Shown here: in pieces, positions 57,029 to 64,000 of the stretch | Numbering within the stretch: the stretch's first letter is position 1 | Layout: each line of letters starts with the position of its first letter | Assembly: GCF_015687175.1 (NCBI RefSeq) | Contig: NZ_JADPQG010000004.1 | Coordinates: forward strand, 186,001-250,000 | Reading direction: 5' to 3' | DNA: 64,000 bases | From: Reinekea sp. G2M2-21 | Lineage (GTDB): Bacteria; Pseudomonadota; Gammaproteobacteria; Pseudomonadales; Natronospirillaceae | Notes under the pieces: model-generated | Databases searched by the model: none | Seen by the model: only the letters and a program-made list of their open reading frames with translations | Told to the model about the DNA's origin: nothing | Program-made: the position numbers and the translations under genes

Positions 57029-57087
57029 GTTCGTAATATTCCTACGAGTTAATCTAGCCGCAATAAATTCATGATAGGAGATTCGAA

Positions 57088-58368
57088 ATGAAGAACCGTT
57101 GGCTTATTGCGGCATCTGCCGTTGGGGTGCACGCCTCAATTGGTTCGGTCTATGCTTTCAGTGTGTTCAAAAAACCTCTTGCAGAGCTCATCCCAAGCGC
57201 CTCGGATAACGAGATCGCATGGACGTTCAGCTTCGCTATTTTTTTCTTAGGCATGGCTGCTGCGATCATGGGGCATTTCGTAGAGCGACACGGTCCGCGT
57301 AAAGCGGGGATGTTGGCGGCGAGCTTCTTTGGTGGTGGTCTTTTGGTTGCTGGCTTAGGTGCCTGGATGCAAAACCTCTACGTTATCTGGCTGGGCTATG
57401 GTGTTCTGGGTGGTATCGGCTTAGGTATCGGCTATATCACACCGGTCTCTACGCTGGTGAAATGGTTCCCTGACCATCGTGGTTTTGCAACCGGTTTAGC
57501 GATCATGGGCTTTGGTTTTGGTGCCATGATTGGCGGTCCTCTGTTCAACTTCATTATCGATTCTTTTACTGTCGCCGGTAATGGCATCGCTTACACATGG
57601 CTCATCATGGGAGTGGCTTACTTATTGATAATGTTTGCTTCTGCTTCTTACTTAGAGCGTCCTCCTGAAGGTTGGATGCCAGAAGGCATGAAGGCGGCTG
57701 TTGCAGCTGGTGAGAAGAAAATTGCTAGGGACTTATCTCAGCTTACTGCTAATGAAGCCGTTAAAACAGGTCCTTTCTATGGTCTATGGGTCATGATGTT
57801 CATTAACATTTCATGTGGTATCGGTGTGATCTACTCAGCGTCTCCACTGGCTCAGGAAACTATTGGATTGAGCGCGGTCGAGGCTGCTGCTGTTGTTGGC
57901 TTGATGTCATTGTTTAATGGTCTAGGTCGTATCACTTGGGCGTCGGCTTCGGACTATCTGGGCCGTGGTTACACCTACATGACGTTCTTCCTGATCCAAA
58001 TTGTCGCTTTCATAGTGCTGCCAAACATTACAAGCGTAATTCTTTTCCAGGTCGTGTTGTATCTCATCCTGACGACTTATGGTGGCGGGTTCGCAACGCT
58101 TCCAGCTTTCATTGGCGATTTGTTTGGTACAAAAGAACTGGGTGCGATTCATGGCTACGTTCTGACTGCTTGGGCACTGGCTGGCGTCGCTGGCCCACAG
58201 ATAAACGCCTATTTGCGCACTCTGACGGGTTCTTATGAGATGACAATGTATGTGTTCTCTGGTGCTTTTGTTGTTGCGTTACTGACTTCTTTCGCCATGA
58301 TTGCTTACATAAAGCGTGCACGCGCAAAGGTTGATGCAGAAGAAGAGGCTCAATTGACTGCTGTCTGA
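57088..58368 (+). CDS. MFS transporter, oxalate/formate antiporter (OFA) type
   Basis: Inner-membrane carrier of 426 residues with 12 hydrophobic segments. The start MKNRWLIAASAVGVHASIG and the GSVYAFSVFKKPL, GFGFGAMIGGPLFN and GGGFATLPAFIGDLFG segments are typical of the OFA family, which exchanges small monocarboxylates or dicarboxylates (oxalate/formate, lactate, pyruvate). AGGAG is 6 bases before the ATG. Codon choice in this gene is noticeably enriched in GGT, GCT and CGT, suggesting high expression. Substrate cannot be fixed from sequence. Confidence 0.87.
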   Translation: MKNRWLIAASAVGVHASIGSVYAFSVFKKPLAELIPSASDNEIAWTFSFAIFFLGMAAAIMGHFVERHGPRKAGMLAASFFGGGLLVAGLGAWMQNLYVIWLGYGVLGGIGLGIGYITPVSTLVKWFPDHRGFATGLAIMGFGFGAMIGGPLFNFIIDSFTVAGNGIAYTWLIMGVAYLLIMFASASYLERPPEGWMPEGMKAAVAAGEKKIARDLSQLTANEAVKTGPFYGLWVMMFINISCGIGVIYSASPLAQETIGLSAVEAAAVVGLMSLFNGLGRITWASASDYLGRGYTYMTFFLIQIVAFIVLPNITSVILFQVVLYLILTTYGGGFATLPAFIGDLFGTKELGAIHGYVLTAWALAGVAGPQINAYLRTLTGSYEMTMYVFSGAFVVALLTSFAMIAYIKRARAKVDAEEEAQLTAV

Positions 58369-58393
58369 TTACATCACAAGTCAACACGTAGTG

Positions 58394-58419
58394 GCGGCAC
58401 CCTTAGGTGCCGTTTTTTG
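58394..58419 (+). terminator. Intrinsic terminator after the MFS gene
   Basis: CGGCACC-CTTA-GGTGCCG followed by six T. Confidence 0.93.
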
Positions 58420-58471
58420 CTTTCTGGGTAAAATAAAAAAAGTGCGTCAGTCCTAAAATTGCATCCTCAGG

Positions 58472-58486
58472 ATAGGACAATCCTAT
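58472..58486. promoter_or_regulatory. Palindrome upstream of the YHS gene
   Basis: ATAGGACAATCCTAT is a perfect 6+3+6 inverted repeat about 125 bp before the second YHS gene. It is followed by ACTC-TCAAT-GAGT at 58494-58506. Candidate operator; regulator unknown. Confidence 0.35.
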
Positions 58487-58610
58487 GCGTCGACTCTCAA
58501 TGAGTTGAACTTCTCCAAACTCTCATAGTCATAATTCAGCGCCTTCAATAGGCAATCTTAAAATTCTGATCCTGGGAGTGGATTCTTAGTTAACCTGCTC
58601 TCAACCTGAC

Positions 58611-59081
58611 ATGGCGGTGAATATGTTCTGGGTAAAAACAATGCTTATGGTTTGGTTCTCGGCGCTCGGGGCAGCTTACGCCGAGCCAAAGGCACTGGTA
58701 AACGTCAATGCAGCTGGTGTCTTTTTGGACGGCTACGATGTTGTCTCTTATTTTGTGGATGACAAAGCCATGCGCGGCTCAGATCAGTTTCAATATGAGT
58801 GGCAAGGCACACTTTTCTACTTTCGCACTCAGTCAAATTTAGCCATGTTTGTATCCGAGCCAGAGCGATACATACCGCAATTCAATGGGCATTGCGCCAA
58901 TGGACTCAGTGATGGGCATCTGGTTCGGGCGAATCCGGAAATATTCCGCATTATTGACGGCAAACTGTACCTGTTTTTTTCCTGGTGGGGTAAGGCGCAA
59001 TGGAAATTTGATCAAAAAGAGCAGATTGAACTGGCCAATAAATTCTGGCTGGAGTTTAGCCAACAACCAGCAGAGCGTTAA
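58611..59081 (+). CDS. Secreted YHS domain protein, paralogue of the gene at 8373
   Basis: Exported protein of 156 residues with signal peptide (about 1-24, ending AAYA). The mature domain shows LDGYDVVSYFVDDKA, EWQGTLFYFRTQSN, EPERYIPQFNGHCANGL and GKLYLFFSWWGKAQW, the same order of motifs as the first YHS protein, with Cys in FNGHC conserved. A metal-binding role is plausible from the domain but not shown. Start uncertain: ATG 58611 or ATG 58623 (MFWVKTML), both leaving a usable signal peptide and neither with a strong ribosome site. It stands alone. Confidence 0.83.
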   Translation: MAVNMFWVKTMLMVWFSALGAAYAEPKALVNVNAAGVFLDGYDVVSYFVDDKAMRGSDQFQYEWQGTLFYFRTQSNLAMFVSEPERYIPQFNGHCANGLSDGHLVRANPEIFRIIDGKLYLFFSWWGKAQWKFDQKEQIELANKFWLEFSQQPAER

Positions 59082-59513
59082 CCAAGCAATGAGCGGTTGA
59101 AAGTCAGTGTCGCAATTATGGAAACAGTGTTCGGTTCAATGTTAGGACAATTCTCTGAGATGCGGCTCGGCCATGATCAGGCGTGCTGACCATTGGCATA
59201 CTTGGCCAGTAAAGCGTTAAAAGGGTAAGACTAAAGTAGGGTATAGCTGCTCTTTACCTTAAATTGACACTTAATTAGGGGTTGAAAAAGACTCGCTGGC
59301 CAAGATTCGCATTACCACTGTGCATCGAAATTCAGCTAATCTTGGTTGTGCACTATTGCTGTTCAATATTGTTGACCCTGAAGATTGGATTTAAAAATCA
59401 GGGGGTTCGATTTTGAATATAAGCGTGCTAGTCTGGCTAGGCTTAAACACGAAGGTGCGATGGTATTCATAGCATCAGTAGGAAGCAGATAATAAAAAAT
59501 GCAGGAGACTCAA
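59082..59513. other. 432-bp intergenic region upstream of aapJ
   Basis: Contains nested inverted repeats: CTTGGCCAG (59201-59209) with CTGGCCAAG (59296-59304), and CCAAGATT (59300-59307) with AATCTTGG (59338-59345), so the 59296-59307 segment could pair either way. This could be a regulatory leader of the aap operon or a decayed element. No gene is visible. Confidence 0.4.
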
Positions 59514-60539
59514 ATGATTAAGAAAGTAGTCCTATCGACACTGGGTGTCGCTCTAACATCCTCACTTCTGGTTGGTAACGCTCAAGCGGGCGAAGTACTG
59601 GACCGTGTAAAAGAAAAAGGTTTTGTTCAGTGTGGTGTAAGCCAGGGTTTACCTGGATTTTCGAGCACGGACGAAAAAGGTAACTGGTCTGGTTTGGATG
59701 TTGACTATTGCCGTGCGGTAGCCGCAGCCATTTTCGGAGATGCAACTAAAGTAAAATATTCACCGCTGTCAGCGTCAGAGCGTTTTACAGCGTTGCAATC
59801 TGGTGAAATTGATCTGTTGTCACGTAACACAACATGGACGCAAACTCGCGATACTTCTTTGGGTATCAACTTTGCTGGCGTCACGTACTATGACGGTCAA
59901 GGTTTCATGGTTCGTAAAGATCTGGGGATTACCAGTGCATTAGAACTGGACGGTGCCTCTGTTTGTACTAACCAAGGTACAACAACTGAACTGAACATGG
60001 CGGACTACTTCCGTGCCAATGGCATGAGTTACGAGCCAGTTGTCTTCGTAAAAGCAGACGAAGTTGTAGCAGCTTACGACTCAGGTCGTTGTGATGTATA
60101 CACCACCGACGCTTCTGGTTTAGCAGCTCAACGTACTAAACTGAAAGAACCTAACGCGCACATGGTATTGCCTGAAATCATTTCAAAAGAGCCATTAGGC
60201 CCTGCCGTAATTCATGGTGATGATCAGTTCTTCGACATCGTAAAATGGGTTATTAATGCGACTGTAGAAGCAGAAGAAATGGGTCTGACTTCAGACAACA
60301 TTGCCAAATTGTTGATCGATTCCAACAACCCAACTCCAGCACAACAGCGTTTTGTTGGTACAGAAGGTTCACTGGGTGAAAACTTGGGTATCGATGCCAA
60401 ATGGGCTTATAACGTGATTCGTCAAGTGGGTAACTATGGCGAAATCTGGCAGCGTAACGTGGCACCTTTAGAATTGCCACGTGGTGTGAATAACCTTTGG
60501 AACAATGGCGGTATCATGTACGCGCCACCATTGCGTTAA
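59514..60539 (+). CDS. aapJ: General L-amino acid ABC transporter substrate-binding protein AapJ
   Basis: Periplasmic amino-acid binding protein of 341 residues. Signal peptide to about 25 (ending NAQA), then the solute-binding family 3 fold with GFVQCGVSQGLPGFS, GNWSGLDVDYCRAVAAAIFGD and LLSRNTTWTQTRD, all characteristic of AapJ. Two conserved Cys can form the typical disulphide. The start 59514 is chosen because AGGAG lies 6 bases upstream. Codon use suggests high expression, as for abundant binding proteins. First gene of aapJQMP. Confidence 0.95.
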   Translation: MIKKVVLSTLGVALTSSLLVGNAQAGEVLDRVKEKGFVQCGVSQGLPGFSSTDEKGNWSGLDVDYCRAVAAAIFGDATKVKYSPLSASERFTALQSGEIDLLSRNTTWTQTRDTSLGINFAGVTYYDGQGFMVRKDLGITSALELDGASVCTNQGTTTELNMADYFRANGMSYEPVVFVKADEVVAAYDSGRCDVYTTDASGLAAQRTKLKEPNAHMVLPEIISKEPLGPAVIHGDDQFFDIVKWVINATVEAEEMGLTSDNIAKLLIDSNNPTPAQQRFVGTEGSLGENLGIDAKWAYNVIRQVGNYGEIWQRNVAPLELPRGVNNLWNNGGIMYAPPLR

Positions 60540-60683
60540 TTTTAGCCATCAAATAAGAAGGTCGCCTCATCAGCAGGCGACCTTCTGCTTAATAAAATAA
60601 AAAATATAAAAGCGTGTGAGCGCGATCACTGATATTTATTGACTTGATTCCACAGTCACTAATCTTTTTTTGGAGACCTTACT

Positions 60684-61871
60684 GTGAGCGAACAGAAGCT
60701 TATTAACGCTCCAGCTAAACCCCCTTTCTGGCGAGACCCTGAAAAACGAGCTTTGGTTTTTCAAGCAATCTTCCTAGCGTTTGTCCTATTTATTGGTTAC
60801 TCCCTGGTTCGAAATACCATGGCCAACCTTGAAGCTCAGGGCATCGCATCCGGGTTTGGTTTTTTATCGACTAATACAGGTTTTGCAATCGCAGAATCGC
60901 TCATCGAATACGACGAAAGTTCGACTTATCTGCAGTCTTTCTTTGTTGGTTTATCGAATACCATTTTGGTATCCGTTATCGGTATTTTCTTTGCCACTAT
61001 TCTCGGATTTATTATGGGTATTGCCCGTTTATCCAAGAATTGGTTGGTTTCGCGACTTGCTGCGATCTATGTAGACACACTGCGAAACATTCCTCTGTTG
61101 CTGCAGATTTTTTTCTGGTACTTCGCGGTTCTGAGGCAGTTGCCGAATCCAAAACAGGCTTATGAATATTTTGGGGTGGTTTTCCTGTCAATTCGCGGTT
61201 TATTTGGACCGAAACCAATTTACGAAGATGGTTTTGGTTGGATCGTCGCAGCGGTCATATTGTCAATCGTCGCGATTTTTGTGCTGTACCGTTGGGCGAA
61301 AAAGCGTCAGGAAGATACCGGTGAGCGTTTCCCCGTGTTATGGACCTCTATTGCGTTGATCATCGGGCTGCCTTTGCTGGCGACGGTAATAACTGGATTC
61401 CCATTGAGCTGGGAAATCCCAGAGCTCAAAGGCTTTAACTTCCGCGGTGGTCTGGTGTTAACGCCAGAATTCTCAGCATTGGTATTTGCACTGTCTATTT
61501 ATACCTCATCTTTTATTGCAGAGATTGTTCGTTCCGGCATCCTGTCAGTTGATAAAGGACAGACGGAAGCGGCGTACTCGCTGGGCTTGAAACCCTCTTG
61601 GACAACACGTTTGGTGATCGTACCGCAAGCTTTGCGCGTTATTATTCCGCCATTGACCTCACAGTATCTGAACTTGACCAAGAACTCGTCTTTGGCTGCG
61701 GCAATTGCCTATCCGGATTTGGTCGCTGTGTTCGCAGGTACAGCACTGAATCAGGTGGGTCAGGCCGTTGAGATTATGGGCATGACGCTGGCTGTGTATT
61801 TATTCTTGAGCTTGTTTATATCGTTCATTATGAATTGGTATAACAGCAAAATGGCCTTAATTGAGCGATAG
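60684..61871 (+). CDS. aapQ: General L-amino acid ABC transporter permease AapQ
   Basis: Inner-membrane permease of 395 residues, the longer of the pair, as in Rhizobium Aap. About eight hydrophobic segments; FGFLSTNTGFAIAESLIEY early in the protein and the EAA loop TEAAYSLGLKPSWTTRLVIV near the end. It forms the channel with AapM. The 144-bp gap after aapJ could allow separate control. Confidence 0.94.
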   Translation: MSEQKLINAPAKPPFWRDPEKRALVFQAIFLAFVLFIGYSLVRNTMANLEAQGIASGFGFLSTNTGFAIAESLIEYDESSTYLQSFFVGLSNTILVSVIGIFFATILGFIMGIARLSKNWLVSRLAAIYVDTLRNIPLLLQIFFWYFAVLRQLPNPKQAYEYFGVVFLSIRGLFGPKPIYEDGFGWIVAAVILSIVAIFVLYRWAKKRQEDTGERFPVLWTSIALIIGLPLLATVITGFPLSWEIPELKGFNFRGGLVLTPEFSALVFALSIYTSSFIAEIVRSGILSVDKGQTEAAYSLGLKPSWTTRLVIVPQALRVIIPPLTSQYLNLTKNSSLAAAIAYPDLVAVFAGTALNQVGQAVEIMGMTLAVYLFLSLFISFIMNWYNSKMALIER

Positions 61872-61879
61872 GTGATTCT

Positions 61880-62995
61880 ATGACTGAACAAAAATATCCT
61901 ATTGGCCAATACCCGAATCTGCCACCGCCAAAGAATTCTGTCGGTGTGGTGGCTTGGCTTCGGGACAGTCTGTTTAGTAATTGGTTCAATACGTTACTGA
62001 CCATACTAGCCATCTATATTGTGATCAAAACCATTCCAGGCCTGCTGGATTGGGCATTCTTCTCTGCCGACTGGGTTGGCACATCACGGGATGATTGCTC
62101 AAGAGAAGGAGCGTGCTGGGTTTTCATTAATGTGTGGTTCGATCAGCTGATGTACGGGCGTTTTCCGGAAGATCAGGTTTGGCGGATTCAGGCGTCTTAC
62201 ATCATTGCAATTGCAGCGGCCATACCGCTGTTTATTCCAGCGGTGTCACGCAAAATTAAAACAGCATTGGCACTGTTCTTACTGGTGTTATTTCCGATCA
62301 TTTGTTTCTACCTCTACTATGGCGGCAGTTTTGGTCTGGAAGTTGTTGAAACGACGTTGTGGGGTGGTCTGTTTTTAACTCTGGTTATTGCGGTTACCGG
62401 TATCGTCATGTCCTTGCCGTTGGGTATTTTGTTGGCACTGGGTCGACGCTCCAACATGCCCGTGGTTAAATCGGTTTGCATCGTGTTTATCGAGTTCTGG
62501 CGTGGGATTCCTCTGATTACCGTGCTGTTTATGGCCTCGGTGATGTTCCCTCTGTTCGTTCCTGAAGAGTTAAGCCCGGATAAGCTGATTCGAGCCCTCA
62601 TTGGTGTGACCTTATTTTCGTCTGCCTACATGGCCGAAGTTGTTCGCGGAGGTTTGCAGGCCATTCCGAAAGGTCAATATGAAGCGGCTGCTGCGTTGGG
62701 ATTGAATTATTGGAAAAGCATGCTGCTGATCATCTTGCCACAGGCATTGAAAATGGTGATTCCAGGCATTGTGAATACCTTTATTGGGCTGTTTAAAGAT
62801 ACCACGCTGGTGTTGATTATCGGGTTGTTCGACTTGTTGGGCATGGCTCAGCTGGCAGCAACTAACCCGAATTGGCTGGGATTCTCGATAGAAGGCTATG
62901 TCTTCGCTGCACTCGGTTTCTTTGTGTTTTGTTTTACCATGAGCCGATATTCTCAGAGTTTAGAGCGCCGTTTGAACACCGGCCATCGAAATTAA
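61880..62995 (+). CDS. aapM: General L-amino acid ABC transporter permease AapM
   Basis: Inner-membrane permease of 371 residues. Insertion between the first and second helices contains [20 protein letters not shown], usual for AapM; the EAA loop is [20 protein letters not shown]. Starts 8 bp after aapQ. Confidence 0.94.
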   Translation: MTEQKYPIGQYPNLPPPKNSVGVVAWLRDSLFSNWFNTLLTILAIYIVIKTIPGLLDWAFFSADWVGTSRDDCSREGACWVFINVWFDQLMYGRFPEDQVWRIQASYIIAIAAAIPLFIPAVSRKIKTALALFLLVLFPIICFYLYYGGSFGLEVVETTLWGGLFLTLVIAVTGIVMSLPLGILLALGRRSNMPVVKSVCIVFIEFWRGIPLITVLFMASVMFPLFVPEELSPDKLIRALIGVTLFSSAYMAEVVRGGLQAIPKGQYEAAAALGLNYWKSMLLIILPQALKMVIPGIVNTFIGLFKDTTLVLIIGLFDLLGMAQLAATNPNWLGFSIEGYVFAALGFFVFCFTMSRYSQSLERRLNTGHRN

Positions 62996-63005
62996 GGAAG
63001 TTTTT

Positions 63006-63773
63006 ATGAGTGAAAATAGCCAACGCGAATTGTCAGAAGAAGTGGTTATTCAACTGAAGCAGATGCACAAGTGGTACGGTGAATTCCACGTGCTGAAAGA
63101 CATCAACCTGGAGGTAAAAAAGGGCGAACGCATTGTCGTTTGTGGTCCTTCTGGTTCAGGTAAGTCCACGATGATTCGTTGTATCAATCGGTTGGAAGAG
63201 CATCAGCAGGGGCAGATCATTGTGAATGGCATTGAACTGACTTCAGATGTTAAAAACATCGAGGAAGTTCGACGCGAAGTCGGTATGTGTTTTCAGCACT
63301 TTAACCTGTTTCCGCATTTGACGATTCTGGAAAACCTAACATTGGCTCCGATGTGGGTACGGAAAATCCCGAAAGCCGAAGCTGAAGCGACTGCGATGCA
63401 TTACCTGGAGCGAGTGAAGATTCCAGACCAGGCTAACAAGTACCCAGGCCAGTTGTCTGGTGGTCAGCAGCAGCGTGTGGCTATTGCGCGGTCATTGTGC
63501 ATGAAGCCCAAAATCATGCTGTTTGACGAACCGACTTCGGCACTGGATCCGGAAATGATCGCGGAAGTTCTGGATGTTATGGTCACACTAGCGGAAGAGG
63601 GTATGACCATGATTTGCGTGACCCATGAAATGGGTTTTGCGCGTAAGGTAGCCGACCGAGTGATCTTTATGGATGCCGGTCAGGTCATCGAAGAAAATAA
63701 CCCACATGATTTCTTCGAAAAGCCTGAGAATGAGCGAACTAAGTTGTTCTTAAGCCAGATCCTTGGGCATTAA
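63006..63773 (+). CDS. aapP: Amino acid ABC transporter ATP-binding protein AapP
   Basis: ATPase of the amino-acid importer, 255 residues. Walker [23 protein letters not shown]-loop, signature [15 protein letters not shown], Walker [13 protein letters not shown] and H-loop [15 protein letters not shown] before the ATG, 10 bp after aapM. Closes the operon; a terminator follows. Confidence 0.95.
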   Translation: MSENSQRELSEEVVIQLKQMHKWYGEFHVLKDINLEVKKGERIVVCGPSGSGKSTMIRCINRLEEHQQGQIIVNGIELTSDVKNIEEVRREVGMCFQHFNLFPHLTILENLTLAPMWVRKIPKAEAEATAMHYLERVKIPDQANKYPGQLSGGQQQRVAIARSLCMKPKIMLFDEPTSALDPEMIAEVLDVMVTLAEEGMTMICVTHEMGFARKVADRVIFMDAGQVIEENNPHDFFEKPENERTKLFLSQILGH

Positions 63774-63789
63774 GATCTACGAAAATGAA

Positions 63790-63818
63790 GGAGCCCAGTA
63801 CTTGCTGGGCTTTTTTTT
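63790..63818 (+). terminator. Intrinsic terminator after aapP
   Basis: GCCCAG-TACTTG-CTGGGC followed by eight T, 20 bp past the stop. Confidence 0.9.
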
Positions 63819-63829
63819 GATCGGTTACA

Positions 63830-64000
63830 TCACAAGACGTTAGCGAGACCACCGGCGTTGGTAACCTTTGTATAGCCTGCTCGTTCTAACAGTGTTTTCG
63901 CAACACCGGCGCGACCACCTGAGGCGCAATACAGGGTGATTTCCTCATTCGTTTTCATCTTGCATCCTTTGCTTAGTTTTATCGCCAGTTGATCGACTGG
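63830..64000 (-). CDS. Rhodanese-like domain protein, C-terminal part (cut by window end)
   Basis: The last 56 residues and the stop of a minus-strand gene that continues beyond base 64000. The frame contains TLYCASGGRAGVAKTLL, the rhodanese active-site loop with the catalytic Cys, followed by AGYTKVTNAGGL, the usual end of single-domain rhodaneses of the PspE/GlpE type. It would transfer sulfane sulfur to an acceptor such as cyanide or thioredoxin. Whether the missing part carries a signal peptide (PspE-like) cannot be seen. Confidence 0.85.
   Translation of the reverse strand, partial: PVDQLAIKLSKGCKMKTNEEITLYCASGGRAGVAKTLLERAGYTKVTNAGGLANVL

Larger units (their letters stand above)
56710..57087. 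other. 378-bp divergent promoter region with two FNR-like boxes
   Basis: Between the DUF3360 gene (-) and the MFS gene (+). It contains the boxes at 56824-56837 and 57015-57028 and is AT-rich between them (AACAACAAATTTAAC and similar). No gene is visible. Confidence 0.6.

Noticed and set aside
59340-59362. Sigma-54 promoter upstream of aapJ
   Set aside because: TTGTGCAC...TTGC lacks the GG at -24 and has the wrong spacing to the GC.

Overview
The window is ordinary chromosome from a Gammaproteobacterium, most likely a marine, free-living heterotroph. Support for this includes mutY followed by yggX, a Vfr-type crp divergent from an OsmC/YhfA gene, pbpC next to the alpha-2-macroglobulin gene, ygiF, the DUF2956 and DUF3360 families, and a GlyGly-CTERM surface-sorting tail. 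The secreted cellulases and the Oceanospirillales-like character of several proteins suggest a Reinekea/Saccharospirillum-type organism, but this is inference. I see no rRNA, tRNA, CRISPR array, prophage or intact insertion sequence.

Layout. 1-6.1 kb: 3'-truncated RNase J-like gene and yaeQ (minus), a soluble hybrid histidine kinase, a 262-bp MITE-like element, a lipase-like hydrolase and an RluA-type pseudouridine synthase. 6.1-11.9 kb: a coiled-coil protein of unknown function, DUF2956, an alpha/beta hydrolase, a secreted YHS protein, a GNAT acetyltransferase, a Na/Pi symporter and a small charged protein. 12-17.6 kb: a two-gene cellulase unit (GH5 with two CBM6, then GH9 with two carbohydrate-binding repeats and a GlyGly-CTERM) with a LacI-type operator upstream. 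17.6-24.1 kb: NUDIX, then asmA-like/mutY/MATE/yggX, and ilvD. 24.4-32.1 kb: a second hybrid kinase related to the first, and the oppABCDF peptide importer. 32.6-39.8 kb: pbpC and a 1619-residue alpha-2-macroglobulin, a periplasmic protection and cell-wall pair. 39.8-51.4 kb: PilZ, msrA, yfcL-like, pyrF, argA, hemN, crp/vfr, osmC-like, ygiF, a PulE-type ATPase and argG. 51.5-59.1 kb: PilZ, ElyC-like, a 7TMR-DISM hybrid kinase, a DUF3360 permease divergent from an OFA-type MFS transporter, and a second secreted YHS protein. 59.5-64 kb: the aapJQMP amino-acid importer and the end of a rhodanese gene.

How it works together. Three hybrid kinases lack a neighbouring response regulator, so they probably feed phosphorelays elsewhere. 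Two PilZ proteins point to c-di-GMP signalling. Perfect or near-perfect FNR/Anr boxes precede hemN, DUF3360 and the MFS gene, which suggests an oxygen-responsive regulon crossing the window. The nutritional side (cellulases, opp, aap, two transporters) fits a scavenger of polymers, peptides and amino acids.

I do not see a convincing new multi-gene system. The observations most worth checking are the MITE-like element, the FNR-flanked DUF3360/MFS divergon, the non-canonical ATT start of the RNase J-like gene, the 18-bp repeat sitting on two stop codons, and the pair of secreted YHS proteins.
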